From Eubacterium ventriosum (lineage in GTDB: Bacteria; Bacillota; Clostridia; Lachnospirales; Lachnospiraceae): 64,000 nucleotides of DNA. Both the position numbers and the translations under genes were made by a program. How positions within the stretch are numbered: the stretch's first letter is position 1; each line of letters begins with the position of its first letter. The notes below the pieces were generated by a model. It did not search any database and was not told the DNA's origin. It saw only the letters and a program-made list of their open reading frames with translations. Shown here piece by piece: positions 16,727-26,639 of the stretch. The stretch spans positions 1,375,501 to 1,439,500 of the forward strand of contig NZ_CP102282.1 of assembly GCF_025150745.1 (NCBI RefSeq), given 5' to 3'.

Positions 16727-17695
16727 ATGAGCAAAAGAGAAGATATTTTTGAAAAGTTAAATAATTTAATAGAACAGAATCAGTTTGAACTTGTGTCTGA
16801 TAAGGTAGATGATAACAGGCTTAAAGTTATTTATCTTATGAATGATGCGGTTGAAAGTTTTATTGTATTTGAAAATGCAAGAATTACAGGAGAATATATA
16901 AAGGACTATCAGGGAGAGATTAATACATCCCTGACAGTTCAAAAAAATGACAGTACAGGCAATGATGAATATGTTTTGGTTGTACATCAGAAAGATTCGG
17001 TGTGTACTGTATTTTTTGAGGATGTTAGTTTTGAAGTTAATTTGTATAATTACGGAAGAACTGCACATTTTTGGATTGAAGGTTATGAATATTTAAGACA
17101 GCTTGAATACAAAATTTCAATTCTCAGGGATAAACTTGATTATTTGGGAGAAAAGTATTGTAATGATTTGGAGAAAGAGCTGGCTAATCTTACAGATTTT
17201 CCACCGCTTAATTATTGCTTTTATCCTTCGGTGCCTGAGAAGTATCTTGTGCCAAGGGACAATCCGTGGGAGCCAACAGACAAGGCAATCACTGTTATGC
17301 TTAAGGTGGCAAGAGAGCAGCAGGACAAAATGCTTTATCAGGTTCTTGTTTTATATAAGCAGTTTAAGAACAGAAAGCTTGCAAAAGTTATAGCAACTAT
17401 GTTACATAGAAAGTCTCACAGAAAAGTTGTGGAAAGTCTTATGGAAAAAATGACAGAAGCAACAAAGAATTATCCAACAAGAAAGTTTGGAAAAGCTGCA
17501 GACAATGAGCATAAGAAGATTTTGACAAGGGCAAAGCAACTTCAGAACAAGTTAAAACACAAAAAGAGAAAGTCAGAGATATTCGTGGAAGAGCCTTTTG
17601 TTGTGGCAACTGATTCCATAGAATACAAAGTGTATCTTATGATATGGAAGAAAAGCCTGATAAATACAAAAGTAGAAATACAGGAAATAAAATAA
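16727..17695 (+). CDS. Conserved-looking hypothetical cytoplasmic protein
   Basis: A 322-residue soluble protein starting at ATG 16727, 12 bp after the preceding stop, with a weak ribosome site. The N-terminal half is acidic and beta-rich; the middle contains a proline/tryptophan-rich stretch (FPPLNYCFYP... DNPWEPTD) that looks conserved, and the C-terminal half is a basic helix-rich segment. No signal peptide or membrane helix is seen. I do not recognise the family with confidence. The close spacing suggests cotranscription with the secreted SH3-like protein. Its last 40 codons and the next 130 bp are AT-rich, with short direct repeats of ATTATAGAAAAA around 17770-17800. Confidence 0.75.
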   Translation: MSKREDIFEKLNNLIEQNQFELVSDKVDDNRLKVIYLMNDAVESFIVFENARITGEYIKDYQGEINTSLTVQKNDSTGNDEYVLVVHQKDSVCTVFFEDVSFEVNLYNYGRTAHFWIEGYEYLRQLEYKISILRDKLDYLGEKYCNDLEKELANLTDFPPLNYCFYPSVPEKYLVPRDNPWEPTDKAITVMLKVAREQQDKMLYQVLVLYKQFKNRKLAKVIATMLHRKSHRKVVESLMEKMTEATKNYPTRKFGKAADNEHKKILTRAKQLQNKLKHKKRKSEIFVEEPFVVATDSIEYKVYLMIWKKSLINTKVEIQEIK

Positions 17696-17833
17696 AGTAA
17701 AACAAGAAACAGAAGTATTAAACAATTATTGTATTGCAAATACATAACATAATAAAAAGACAGAAAATTTACAGAATAATTATAGAAAAAATTATAGAAA
17801 AAATTACAGGAAAGATTTACGAGAAATAATTAC

Positions 17834-18754
17834 ATGAAAAATTCAATTTTTAGTAACAGGAAAACGGCCCCTTTTTGGGCGTTTTTTTGTGCGGCAGGTT
17901 GGTCGTTGGCGTATCCGCTGATTAAATTAGGATATGCCCAGTTGCATATAGCCTCGGATGATTTAGGAAGCAAAATAGGTTTTGCAGGAATACGATTTCT
18001 TGTTGCGGGAATATTAGTAACAATCCTTGCAATAATACAAAAAAGGAAATTTAAAGTTGAACAAAAAAGCGTTGTGGCGTGGCTATTATTATTTGCACTG
18101 GTTAACACAGCATTACATTATTTGTTTTCATATGTGGGACTTGGTTATCTTCCAAGTTCAAGGTCAACAATACTCGATTCAATGAATGGATTTTTTGCCA
18201 TAATATTGTCCTGCATTATTTTTGAAGATGACAAGTTTTCAAAATTCAAAGCATTAGGATGTATATTGGGATTTAGCGGAATACTGTTAATAAACATTGA
18301 ACCGGGACAGAATTTCTTTCAGGGAATTTCATTTAGAGGCGACGGAATGATTCTTCTAAATGCCATGTGCGGAGCCTTTGGCGGAATTATTACAAGAATA
18401 ATTTCAAAGAAGATGGATATGACTGTTGCAACAAGTTTAAGCATGACTATAGGTGGCACATTTTTATGTGTAGTTTCAGCAATAATAGGGCCTGCAGCAA
18501 GATGGACAATAACCACGGAATCCATCATAATAATGATTGGACTGATTCTTATATCAGCAGTATGCTTTGGAGTTTATAATCAACTTCTTGCATATCATCC
18601 AATAAGTAAAATAGCCATATTTAATGCATTTATTCCTATTCTTGGAGTTATCTTTTCAAGCATAATTCTTGGAGAGCCAATGAGAGTTAAATATATAATT
18701 GCAGGTTGTATTGTGGCACTTGGAGTATATGTAATGAATCATTTTTCTAAATAA
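17834..18754 (+). CDS. EamA-family (drug/metabolite transporter) membrane protein
   Basis: A 306-residue integral membrane protein with about ten hydrophobic segments arranged as two EamA halves, the usual size for DMT-superfamily exporters. The N-terminal half contains PLIKLGY and the second half the AFIPILGVIFSSIILGE stretch (the ILGE motif at the end of a late helix is typical). Relatives export amino acids, nucleosides or drugs; the substrate is unknown. No strong Shine-Dalgarno is seen before the ATG. The cupin gene follows 27 bp later and may be coexpressed. Confidence 0.9.
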   Translation: MKNSIFSNRKTAPFWAFFCAAGWSLAYPLIKLGYAQLHIASDDLGSKIGFAGIRFLVAGILVTILAIIQKRKFKVEQKSVVAWLLLFALVNTALHYLFSYVGLGYLPSSRSTILDSMNGFFAIILSCIIFEDDKFSKFKALGCILGFSGILLINIEPGQNFFQGISFRGDGMILLNAMCGAFGGIITRIISKKMDMTVATSLSMTIGGTFLCVVSAIIGPAARWTITTESIIIMIGLILISAVCFGVYNQLLAYHPISKIAIFNAFIPILGVIFSSIILGEPMRVKYIIAGCIVALGVYVMNHFSK

Positions 18755-18781
18755 AATATTAATAAACGAGAGGTAATTAGT

Positions 18782-19105
18782 ATGTATAAGAACATTGCAA
18801 AGAAAGAAAAATTAGAATTAAAAAGCTTAGTAGATTATCAGGATGGACAGGTTGTAAGCAAGACTTTAGTTCAGAATGATTATGTAAGTGTAACTATATT
18901 TTCATTTGACAAAGGTGAAGAAATTTCAACTCACGCATCAGGTGGAGACGCTATGGTTACAGTATTGGAAGGAACAGGAAGATTTACAATTGGCGGAGAT
19001 GTTTTCATTCTTAATGAAGGTGAGACTATTGTTATGCCTAAAGATGTTCCACATGCTGTATTTGGTGAAGAAAAGTTCAAAATGGAACTTGTTGTTTCAT
19101 TTTAA
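18782..19105 (+). CDS. Single-domain cupin protein
   Basis: A 107-residue beta-barrel protein. The two cupin motifs are recognisable: FDKGEEISTHASGGDAMVTVLEG, with a histidine and glutamates, and the second around GETIVMPKDVPHAV with the conserved proline and histidine. It may bind a metal. GAGAGGTAA precedes the ATG. Short cupins of this type are small enzymes or sensors; no substrate can be assigned. It ends the small cluster with the DMT exporter; about 200 bp later a strong terminator follows. Confidence 0.85.
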   Translation: MYKNIAKKEKLELKSLVDYQDGQVVSKTLVQNDYVSVTIFSFDKGEEISTHASGGDAMVTVLEGTGRFTIGGDVFILNEGETIVMPKDVPHAVFGEEKFKMELVVSF

Positions 19106-19296
19106 TAAGATGACATATAAAAATTAGGAATACCATTTTATAAATTAGTTCACTAAATAATAAAAGAAACGAATTAATATAATAAATTAATAAAACAGTT
19201 AATTAAATTAAAAAGTGGCAAAAAACTGTTGCTAAGATTATGATAAATAATTAACAAGTAAATTAGTACAAAAAACTTTATAAAAATCTAATAAAA

Positions 19297-19336
19297 AGCG
19301 TCTTATGTGAGAAAAAATCATATAAGGCGTTTTTTT
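19297..19336 (+). terminator. Rho-independent terminator after the DMT-cupin unit
   Basis: The intergenic stretch 19106-19411 is AT-rich and without genes; its one clear structure is this hairpin. AGCGTCTTATGTGA pairs over 14 bp (three wobbles) with TCATATAAGGCGTT, followed by T residues. Confidence 0.8.
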
Positions 19337-19348
19337 CGACAAAATAAA

Positions 19349-19377
19349 TTCAAAAGAGTTAAGTTATATGATAGAAT
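19349..19377 (+). promoter_or_regulatory. Candidate promoter of the DUF4230 gene
   Basis: TTCAAA (19349-19354), 17 bp, TAGAAT (19372-19377), about 35 bp before the start codon. Confidence 0.45.
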
Positions 19378-19411
19378 AAAGAGTATTTATTAATACAGAG
19401 GAGATTAAAGT

Positions 19412-20032
19412 ATGGGGACTAAAGAAAAAAATAAAAAAGGTTTAAGCATTGCAAAGGTTTATTTATCAAAGCAGATTTTAATAATATTATGCATTGTGGC
19501 AGTAGTTCTTGTTGCGTGGTTTGGCACAAGGAAGGTTATTTCAATTGACAATAAGACTACTAAATTAGGTTTTGAGAATATTGGAGAACTTGCAACTCAG
19601 GAAGCATATTGTACTGAAGTTAATGTTACAGATGAGTCAAAGCAGTTGTTTGGAATCGACATTCCTTTTACTCAGAGCAAGTATATTTACAGTTATGATG
19701 TAAATGTTAAGGCAGGAATTGATTTTGACCAGATTGACTGGAGCGTAAAGGATAAGACCATAACGGTTAAAGTCCCAAAGGCTAAGATTCTAAGCTGTGA
19801 ACTTAATAAGGATTCTTTTAAGGTATATCACGAACAAGAAAGCATATTCACAAAGATTACTTTAAAAGATAACAATGAGGCAATGAGCAAGCTTAAGGAG
19901 AATGCCAAGAAGGATGCAGAAAGCAATGGACTTCTTGAAAATGCCGAAAAGAATGCCAAGACTATCATAAAAGGTTTTATTGAAAAAGTTTATGATAGTA
20001 GTGAGTATGAAATTAAGTTTGTTGAAAAATAA
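19412..20032 (+). CDS. DUF4230 family membrane-anchored protein
   Basis: A 206-residue protein with a cytoplasmic basic N-terminus, one membrane helix at about 24-42 and an extracytoplasmic domain. The segment after the helix (ENIGELATQEAYCTEV) and the later DWSVKDKTITVKVPKAKILSCEL stretch are characteristic of DUF4230, whose function is unknown. GAGGAG precedes the ATG. It has its own promoter and is followed by 100 bp of AT-rich sequence before the acylphosphatase gene. Family membership is from recognition of these motifs, not a search. Confidence 0.85.
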   Translation: MGTKEKNKKGLSIAKVYLSKQILIILCIVAVVLVAWFGTRKVISIDNKTTKLGFENIGELATQEAYCTEVNVTDESKQLFGIDIPFTQSKYIYSYDVNVKAGIDFDQIDWSVKDKTITVKVPKAKILSCELNKDSFKVYHEQESIFTKITLKDNNEAMSKLKENAKKDAESNGLLENAEKNAKTIIKGFIEKVYDSSEYEIKFVEK

Positions 20033-20129
20033 TATTAAAAAGCTATAAAAAAACTATCAAAATTAGCATAAAAAATTAATAATGAAATTAGCATAAAATT
20101 AGTATTAAAGTTTGGATTAGGAGATAAAT

Positions 20130-20402
20130 ATGAGTGAAAAAGTAAGAAAACACATAATCTTCTATGGAAGAGTTCAGGGGGTAGGATTTAGATATTATTC
20201 AGTATATAAATCCAGACAGCTTGGGCTTACAGGCTGGGTTAGAAATTTGTATGATGGAACTGTTGAAATGGAAGTTCAGGGAGAACAGCAGGTTATAGAT
20301 CAGTTAATTATTTTTCTTCAAAATCAGAGATTTATAATGATAGAAGATATGGACATTAAGAAGATTCCTGTTGTGGATGACCATGATTTTTACGAGAGGT
20401 AA
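20130..20402 (+). CDS. acyP: Acylphosphatase
   Basis: Hydrolyses carboxyl-phosphate bonds such as acetyl phosphate or 1,3-bisphosphoglycerate. The 90-residue product has the family signature GRVQGVGFRYY with the phosphate-binding Arg21, and the catalytic Asn39 in GWVRNLYDGTVE. The ATG follows TTAGGAGAT. Length is normal. It is a stand-alone gene with AT-rich flanks; no partner function is suggested by its neighbours. Confidence 0.95.
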   Translation: MSEKVRKHIIFYGRVQGVGFRYYSVYKSRQLGLTGWVRNLYDGTVEMEVQGEQQVIDQLIIFLQNQRFIMIEDMDIKKIPVVDDHDFYER

Positions 20403-20556
20403 TAACATTGATTATATGGATTGTTACCTGCTTTGCACTATAACAATCTGTCCTAATATTTGCATATTGTGAAGTTTATGCTTCATTGTATGTTAGTATT
20501 GGAACACTGTAATCAATATAATTATATATAAAATGATGATAGATGAGGTTAAGGTT

Positions 20557-22047
20557 TTGAAAAAAGGATTTGATAATGAGAAGTATTTAAAGATGCAATC
20601 AGAACACATTAAGGAAAGAATTGCACAGTTTGGAAACAAGTTGTATTTGGAGTTTGGCGGTAAGCTTTTTGATGATTATCATGCATCAAGAGTATTGCCT
20701 GGATTTGAGCCTGACTCAAAGTTACAGATGTTATTACAGTTAAAAGACCAGGCAGAAGTTGTAATTGTTATTAGTGCTGAAGACATTGAAGAAAACAAGA
20801 TTCGTGGAGATTATGGAATTACATATGACATGGATGTTTTAAGACTTATTGATGAATTTCAGTCAGTAGGGCTTTTTGTTGGCAGTGTTTGTCTTACAAA
20901 GTTTGCAGGACAGCCGGCAGCAGAATTATTTATGAAGAGATTAGAAGAACTTGGAATTAAGTCATACAAGCATTATAAGATTCCTGGATATCCAAGTGAT
21001 GTTAACTTTATTGTTAGTGATGAAGGTTACGGAAAGAATGATTATATTGAAACTGAAAGACCACTTGTTGTTATAACAGCACCAGGTCCTGGAAGTGGAA
21101 AGATGGCTACATGTCTTTCACAGTTATACCATGAACATAAGAGAGGAATTAATGCAGGATATGCTAAGTTTGAAACATTTCCTATTTGGAACATTCCATT
21201 AAGACACCCTGTTAACCTTGCTTATGAGGCAGCAACAGCAGATTTAAATGATGTTAACATGATTGACTCATTCCATTTGGAAGCATATGGAGAGACAACT
21301 GTAAACTATAACAGAGACCTTGAAATTTTCCCTGTTGTTAATGCAATGTTTGAATTGATTTCAGGTAAGAGTCCATACAAATCACCTACAGATATGGGGG
21401 TTAATATGGCAGGAAATTGTATCTTTGATGATGAAGCTTGTTGCAAGGCTTCAAAACAGGAAATTATCAGAAGATATTATCAGGCTCTTTGTGAAAAGAG
21501 AAGAACAGGAAGTACAAAAAATAATATTTCTAAGTTAGAAATTCTTATGAAACAGGCTGAAATTACACCACAGGATAGAGAAGTGGCAGTTGTGGCTCTT
21601 AATAAAGAAAAAGAAACTGACAACAAGCCGGCGGTAGCAATTGAACTTCCTGACGGAAAGATTGTTACAGGTCGCACAACTGACCTTTTAGGTGCATCAG
21701 CAGCAGCTTTGCTTAATGCTCTTAAGGCACTTGGTAATATTGATGATGAAGTAGAATTAATTGAAAAAGAAGCAATTGAACCTATTCAGACATTGAAGAC
21801 TAATTATCTTGGAAGCAAGAACCCACGTCTTCACACAGATGAAATTTTAATTGCATTGTCATCAACAGCAGCTCACAATGAAAATGCAAAGAAGGCTATG
21901 GGAGAATTAACTAAGCTTAAGGGATGTGATGCACATTCAACAGTTTTATTGTCATCAGTAGATGAAACTACATTTAAAAAATTAGGAATGCAACTTACTT
22001 GTGAGCCTAAATATGAAGAAGATGGTAGAAAATATCATAAACACTAA
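20557..22047 (+). CDS. DUF1846 (UPF0371) family protein
   Basis: A 496-residue cytoplasmic protein of the conserved DUF1846 family, recognisable from [15 protein letters not shown] at the start, the [14 protein letters not shown] segment, the P-loop-like [11 protein letters not shown] and the C-terminal KGCDAHSTV. Structural relatives exist but no reaction is established. The likely start is TTG 20557, which has GATGAGGT at about seven bases; upstream in-frame ATGs (20533, 20536) have no ribosome site and lie almost on the expected transcription start set by TATAAT at 20517-20522. Monocistronic between acyP and the P-type ATPase. Confidence 0.88.
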   Translation: MKKGFDNEKYLKMQSEHIKERIAQFGNKLYLEFGGKLFDDYHASRVLPGFEPDSKLQMLLQLKDQAEVVIVISAEDIEENKIRGDYGITYDMDVLRLIDEFQSVGLFVGSVCLTKFAGQPAAELFMKRLEELGIKSYKHYKIPGYPSDVNFIVSDEGYGKNDYIETERPLVVITAPGPGSGKMATCLSQLYHEHKRGINAGYAKFETFPIWNIPLRHPVNLAYEAATADLNDVNMIDSFHLEAYGETTVNYNRDLEIFPVVNAMFELISGKSPYKSPTDMGVNMAGNCIFDDEACCKASKQEIIRRYYQALCEKRRTGSTKNNISKLEILMKQAEITPQDREVAVVALNKEKETDNKPAVAIELPDGKIVTGRTTDLLGASAAALLNALKALGNIDDEVELIEKEAIEPIQTLKTNYLGSKNPRLHTDEILIALSSTAAHNENAKKAMGELTKLKGCDAHSTVLLSSVDETTFKKLGMQLTCEPKYEEDGRKYHKH

Positions 22048-22194
22048 CAAATAGTTCATAGAATATTCAAAATATGATATGAAATATTTGGTATAATATT
22101 TTGATGTGAAGGTATTTAAGAAAACGGATTGTAGATTTAGGTATATGGCAATCTGAAATTTAATATAGGGGTTTTTAACTGACAAGGAGAACTT

Positions 22195-24630
22195 ATGAAG
22201 AATAGAACATCAAAAGACAATACAATAGTAAGAAAAAAAGTTCAGACAAGAAGATTTAATGCAGATATCAGATATGGTTTAAACAGTGATCAGGTTAATG
22301 AATATTTTGAGAATGGTTGGTCTAACGAGCCGGTTGAACCGCCGTCAAAAACTGTTCCGGAAATTATAAAAAGTAATCTGTTTACGTATTTTAACTTAGT
22401 ATTTGCAGTTCTTGCGGCGCTGTTAATTTTGGCAGGTTCATTCCGTAATTTAACTTTTTTGCCGGTTATTCTGGCAAACTTGTTTATCGGTATTATTCAG
22501 GAAATAAGAGCAAAGAATACTTTGGATAAGTTATCAGTATTAAATGCCCCAAAGGCTTTAGTTGTTAGAGAAGGAAGACAGTTTAGTATTCCTGCGGAAG
22601 AACTGGTCCTTGACGATATAGTTATTTTTAAGGCAGGAAATCAGATTTGTGCCGATGCCATTGTTGTAGATGGCGAAGTTTCAGTTAATGAGTCATTGCT
22701 TACAGGTGAATCTGATGAAATATCAAAGAAGCCCGGCGATGAATTAATGTCAGGAAGTTTTATTGTTTCAGGTGAATGTTATGCAAGACTTGACAAGGTT
22801 GGTGAGGATTCATATATATCAAAGTTAACACTTGAAGCTAAGGCAATGAATAGTGAAGAACAGTCCGAAATGATTAGAGTTCTTGACAAATTAGTTGGAG
22901 TAGTGGGTATATTGATTATTCCAATTGGACTATTACTTTTTGGACAGCAGTTTTTCTTTTCGGGAGCATCTTTTAGCAAGAGTATAACATCTATGGTTGC
23001 TGCTGTTATTGGAATGATACCGGAAGGGTTGTATTTGCTGGCCAGTGTCGCTCTTGTTGTAAGTGTTATGCGACTTGCATCAAAGAAAGTTCTTGTGCAT
23101 GACATGAAATGTATAGAAACCCTTGCAAGAGTTAATGTTTTGTGTGTTGACAAAACAGGGACAATTACAGAGAATACAATGGAAGTTAACGGAGAGATTC
23201 CAATGGATGGATACGACAGTCAGTCCATGGCTCCATTAAAGCAGATTATTAGTGATTTTGCTTCGGCAATGTCTAGTGATAATATTACTATGAAGGCTAT
23301 GAAGGATTACTTTAATAAGCCTTCAGGTAGAAAAGCAGTGTCAGTAAGTCCTTTCTCGTCACAGTTTAAATATTCAGGAGCAGCCTTTGAAGATGGAAGC
23401 TATGTTCTTGGTGCACCTGAGTTCGTGTTAAGAGAGGATTATGACAATTATAGAGAGCAGATTGAACAGTATAGTTCAGAAGGATACCGAGTTCTTGTAT
23501 TTGGTATTTATGACGGAGTTATTGACGGTAAAGCATTAACAGGAAAGGTTACACCTCTAGGCTTGGTATTTTTGTCTAACCCTATTAGAAAAGAAGCACC
23601 TGAAACATTTAAGTATTTTGAAAATCAGGGTGTGGAAATAAAGGTTATATCAGGTGATAATCCTGTAACTGTTTCTCAGGTTGCGTTGCAGGCAGGAATA
23701 GCAAATGCAGACAATTATATAGATGCATCAACCCTTACAACAGATGAGGCAATTGAAGATGCAGTATTAAGATATACAGTATTTGGCAGAGTTACACCTG
23801 ACCAGAAACGTAAATTTGTCAGAGCCCTTAAGAAAGCAGGTAGAACTGTGGCAATGACAGGTGATGGTGTAAACGATGTTTTGGCACTAAAGGATGCAGA
23901 CTGCTCAGTGGCAATGGCATCAGGAAGTGATGCGGCAGCACAGGCGTCACAGCTTGTTTTGTTAGATTCTAACTTTGCCTGTATGCCATCAGTTGTAATG
24001 GAAGGAAGAAGAGTTGTAAATAACATTGAACGTTCAGCAAGTTTGTTTCTTGTTAAAAATATTTTCTCATTCCTTTTATCACTATTTTCTGTATGCTTTA
24101 TGATAAATTATCCATTGGAGCCATCACAGATTTCGCTGATTAGTATGTTTACAATAGGTGTTCCGGCATTTTTCCTTGCCCTACAGCCTAATAAAAACAT
24201 CATTCAGGGACATTTCCTATCCAATGTGCTTATAAAAGCATTGCCGGCAGGTATTACAGATTTCCTTGTTGTAGGAGCACTTGTAGTATTTGGTCAGGTA
24301 TTTGAAGTAGGTGAGAATGATATATCAACAGCCTGCACAATGTTACTCGCAATAGTAGGATTTGTAATTCTTTATAACATTAGTAAGCCTATGAATGCAC
24401 TTCGCTGGTGTGTTTGGGGCGGATGTATTGTAGGACTTTTAGGTTGCAGTATTTATCTTGGAGATTTATTTGCAATGCGTGGTATGTCTACGAAATGCAT
24501 TATGTTATTTGTGGTATTTGCCATAATTACAGAACCGGCATTAAGATATAGTACAATATTAATCGAAAAGATTGGTCGAAAGATAGTAGGCTGGATTGAA
24601 AAACGAAGAAAAGCAAAAATTATAAAATAA
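22195..24630 (+). CDS. Cation-transporting P-type ATPase (CtpE-like)
   Basis: An 811-residue membrane pump. Domain order: cytoplasmic N-terminus, first membrane pair, actuator domain with TGES at 170-173, third and fourth helices with the ion-binding PEGL at 276-279, phosphorylation site Asp319 in DKTGT, nucleotide domain, hinge TGDGVNDVLAL, and a C-terminal set of membrane helices. The overall pattern, especially PEGLYLLASVAL, is close to the CtpE branch, linked to calcium transport in mycobacteria; the ion here is unproven. No heavy-metal-binding domain or CPC motif is present. CAAGGAGA precedes the start; a terminator follows. Confidence 0.9.
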   Translation: MKNRTSKDNTIVRKKVQTRRFNADIRYGLNSDQVNEYFENGWSNEPVEPPSKTVPEIIKSNLFTYFNLVFAVLAALLILAGSFRNLTFLPVILANLFIGIIQEIRAKNTLDKLSVLNAPKALVVREGRQFSIPAEELVLDDIVIFKAGNQICADAIVVDGEVSVNESLLTGESDEISKKPGDELMSGSFIVSGECYARLDKVGEDSYISKLTLEAKAMNSEEQSEMIRVLDKLVGVVGILIIPIGLLLFGQQFFFSGASFSKSITSMVAAVIGMIPEGLYLLASVALVVSVMRLASKKVLVHDMKCIETLARVNVLCVDKTGTITENTMEVNGEIPMDGYDSQSMAPLKQIISDFASAMSSDNITMKAMKDYFNKPSGRKAVSVSPFSSQFKYSGAAFEDGSYVLGAPEFVLREDYDNYREQIEQYSSEGYRVLVFGIYDGVIDGKALTGKVTPLGLVFLSNPIRKEAPETFKYFENQGVEIKVISGDNPVTVSQVALQAGIANADNYIDASTLTTDEAIEDAVLRYTVFGRVTPDQKRKFVRALKKAGRTVAMTGDGVNDVLALKDADCSVAMASGSDAAAQASQLVLLDSNFACMPSVVMEGRRVVNNIERSASLFLVKNIFSFLLSLFSVCFMINYPLEPSQISLISMFTIGVPAFFLALQPNKNIIQGHFLSNVLIKALPAGITDFLVVGALVVFGQVFEVGENDISTACTMLLAIVGFVILYNISKPMNALRWCVWGGCIVGLLGCSIYLGDLFAMRGMSTKCIMLFVVFAIITEPALRYSTILIEKIGRKIVGWIEKRRKAKIIK

Positions 24631-24636
24631 ATTAGG

Positions 24637-24670
24637 ATAAGGACTTCGTGTATTCGGGGTCCTTATTATA
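24637..24670 (+). terminator. Rho-independent terminator of the P-type ATPase gene
   Basis: ATAAGGACTTCG pairs with CGGGGTCCTTAT (twelve pairs, two wobbles) around a six-base loop, followed by an AT-rich tail. Confidence 0.75.
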
Positions 24671-24745
24671 TTATGAAAGTATACGATTACATCAAATAGT
24701 TGAGTTATAACAATATGTGTAATTAATGAAGGAGAGGGATAAAAT

Positions 24746-25522
24746 ATGGATGAAATGGTTGTTTTATTAATACCGTTGCTTGGAACAACCCTAGGTGCGG
24801 CAATGGTATTTTTTATGAAAGACAATATTAATGCAAAGATTGAAAAGACTCTACTTGGTTTTGCAGCAGGAGTTATGATTGCGGCAAGCGTATGGTCACT
24901 TCTTATTCCGGCAATTGATATGTCTAAGGAACAGGGGAGAATAGCCTGGCTTCCTGCAGCTGTAGGCTTTATGCTTGGAATTTTGTTTTTACTTTTAATT
25001 GACAGCATTGTGCCACATTTACATTTGGACAGCGATAAGCCGGAGGGTGTAAAGAGTAAATTTTCAAAAACAACAATGATGATGTTTGCAGTTACAATTC
25101 ACAACATTCCTGAGGGAATGGCAGTGGGTGTAGCGTATGCAGGAGCGATTATGGGACATAGCAAGTTAAGTCTTACTGCAGCTGTTGCATTGTCAATAGG
25201 TATTGCAATACAGAATTTTCCGGAAGGTGCCATTATTTCAATGCCTCTAAAGGGACAGGGAATGAGTAAGATGAGGGCATTTAAGTGTGGGTTCCTTTCA
25301 GGTGTTGTAGAACCTATAGGTGCATTTATAACTATACTTCTTACATCAAAGATTATTGTAATATTGCCATATCTTTTGGCATTTGCAGCAGGTGCAATGA
25401 TTTATGTTGTAATAGAAGAATTAATTCCTGAGTCACAGTCAGGTGAGCATACTAATATAGGAACAATAGGTGCAGCAATTGGATTTGTTCTTATGATGGT
25501 ACTTGATGTGGCGTTAGGTTGA
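24746..25522 (+). CDS. ZIP-family divalent metal transporter
   Basis: Imports zinc or related divalent cations across the membrane. The 258-residue product has eight predicted helices. The metal-binding motifs are HNIPEG in helix IV and NFPEG in helix V, as in bacterial GufA/ZupT-type ZIP proteins, and a histidine-rich loop (VPHLHLD) lies between helices III and IV. GGAGAGGG precedes the ATG. It follows a P-type ATPase but is separated by a terminator, so common regulation is not implied. Confidence 0.93.
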   Translation: MDEMVVLLIPLLGTTLGAAMVFFMKDNINAKIEKTLLGFAAGVMIAASVWSLLIPAIDMSKEQGRIAWLPAAVGFMLGILFLLLIDSIVPHLHLDSDKPEGVKSKFSKTTMMMFAVTIHNIPEGMAVGVAYAGAIMGHSKLSLTAAVALSIGIAIQNFPEGAIISMPLKGQGMSKMRAFKCGFLSGVVEPIGAFITILLTSKIIVILPYLLAFAAGAMIYVVIEELIPESQSGEHTNIGTIGAAIGFVLMMVLDVALG

Positions 25523-25610
25523 TAAATGTGCTAAAATATACTGACGGTGTTAAAAATTGATAGGGTTCATTAGTTACATATTAATCAAAATTGAGACGAG
25601 GAGAAATATT

Positions 25611-26540
25611 ATGAGAAAATCAAAAAAAGTTTTATCAGTTATTCTTAGTTTATCAATGGCATTTAGTATGTCACTTATACAGCCAAATTATCAGGCAAAG
25701 GCTGATAGCAGTTATTCAGTTTTGGATTCTAATGACAATGGAAAAGAAGAGGGCGCGGAAGTTACACCTATTGATATTAGTTCAGGAAAAGTTCAGATAG
25801 ACTGGTCTAATGTTAAGGATAGTTATGAGTTTGTTGGAAAGAGAATAACTCCAATAGTGTTATTATCTTATAAAGGAAAGAATTTAAATCCTATGGCTGA
25901 TTATACAGTTACGTACAAGAATAATTTTTATCCGGGCAAGGTAACTATGATTATTAAGGGAATTGATGGTTATACAGGACAGATAACAAAGGAATTTCAA
26001 ATTGTAAAAAAAGAAATAGGCAATGTAACTATTAGAACAGAATTCGAAAATAAACAATTGAAAATTACTGTCAATAATGGTAGTTACGCGATGACAAAAG
26101 GAACTGATTATGATTATACTGTAGAAACAGATGTAAAGGGGAAGATTACAATTACTTTCACAGGATTAGGTGATAATTATACAGGAACTTATGTTAGAAC
26201 AATTGAGGCAGAAGACAATCCTAATGCACCTAAAGAAACAGAAACTATTAAGGTTTCAAAGGCAAAGGTTACATATGCCAAAAACAAAAAAGGCAAAAAG
26301 ATTAGTCTTAAGTGGGCTAAGATTTCTAAAGTTACAGGATATAATGTAAGATATGCCACAACAAAGAAAAAGCTTAAAAAAGCTAAGGTTAAAAACATAA
26401 AAACCAATACTCCAAAATACACTATTAAAAAACTTAAAAAGAAGAAATATTATGTTCAGGTAAGAGCATATAGAACTGTTAATGGCAAGAAGATTTATGG
26501 TGACTGGAGCAAGGTTAAAAGTGTTAAAGTAAAGAAGTAA
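25611..26540 (+). CDS. Secreted protein with lysine-rich C-terminal FN3-like domain
   Basis: Start ATG 25611 has GAGGAG seven bases upstream; the frame is open for 18 earlier codons without a ribosome site. The 309-residue product has a signal peptide ending near YQAKA (residue 33), a beta-sandwich region with an internal duplication (two YTVTYKN/YDYTVET-type segments at about 95 and 170), and a basic FN3-like tail (from about 225) ending in WSKVKSVKVKK. The same kind of tail ends two other secreted proteins in this window (49721-51418 and 52500-53660). A wall-association role for the tail is inferred. Confidence 0.8.
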   Translation: MRKSKKVLSVILSLSMAFSMSLIQPNYQAKADSSYSVLDSNDNGKEEGAEVTPIDISSGKVQIDWSNVKDSYEFVGKRITPIVLLSYKGKNLNPMADYTVTYKNNFYPGKVTMIIKGIDGYTGQITKEFQIVKKEIGNVTIRTEFENKQLKITVNNGSYAMTKGTDYDYTVETDVKGKITITFTGLGDNYTGTYVRTIEAEDNPNAPKETETIKVSKAKVTYAKNKKGKKISLKWAKISKVTGYNVRYATTKKKLKKAKVKNIKTNTPKYTIKKLKKKKYYVQVRAYRTVNGKKIYGDWSKVKSVKVKK

Positions 26541-26639
26541 TGAATTAGACATAGAGCTATAATGAAATGATATTGATAAATGTATGGAAAGTAAAATATA
26601 ATCATTGTAGCAACTAGGAAACGAGAGATTAAGCAGAAA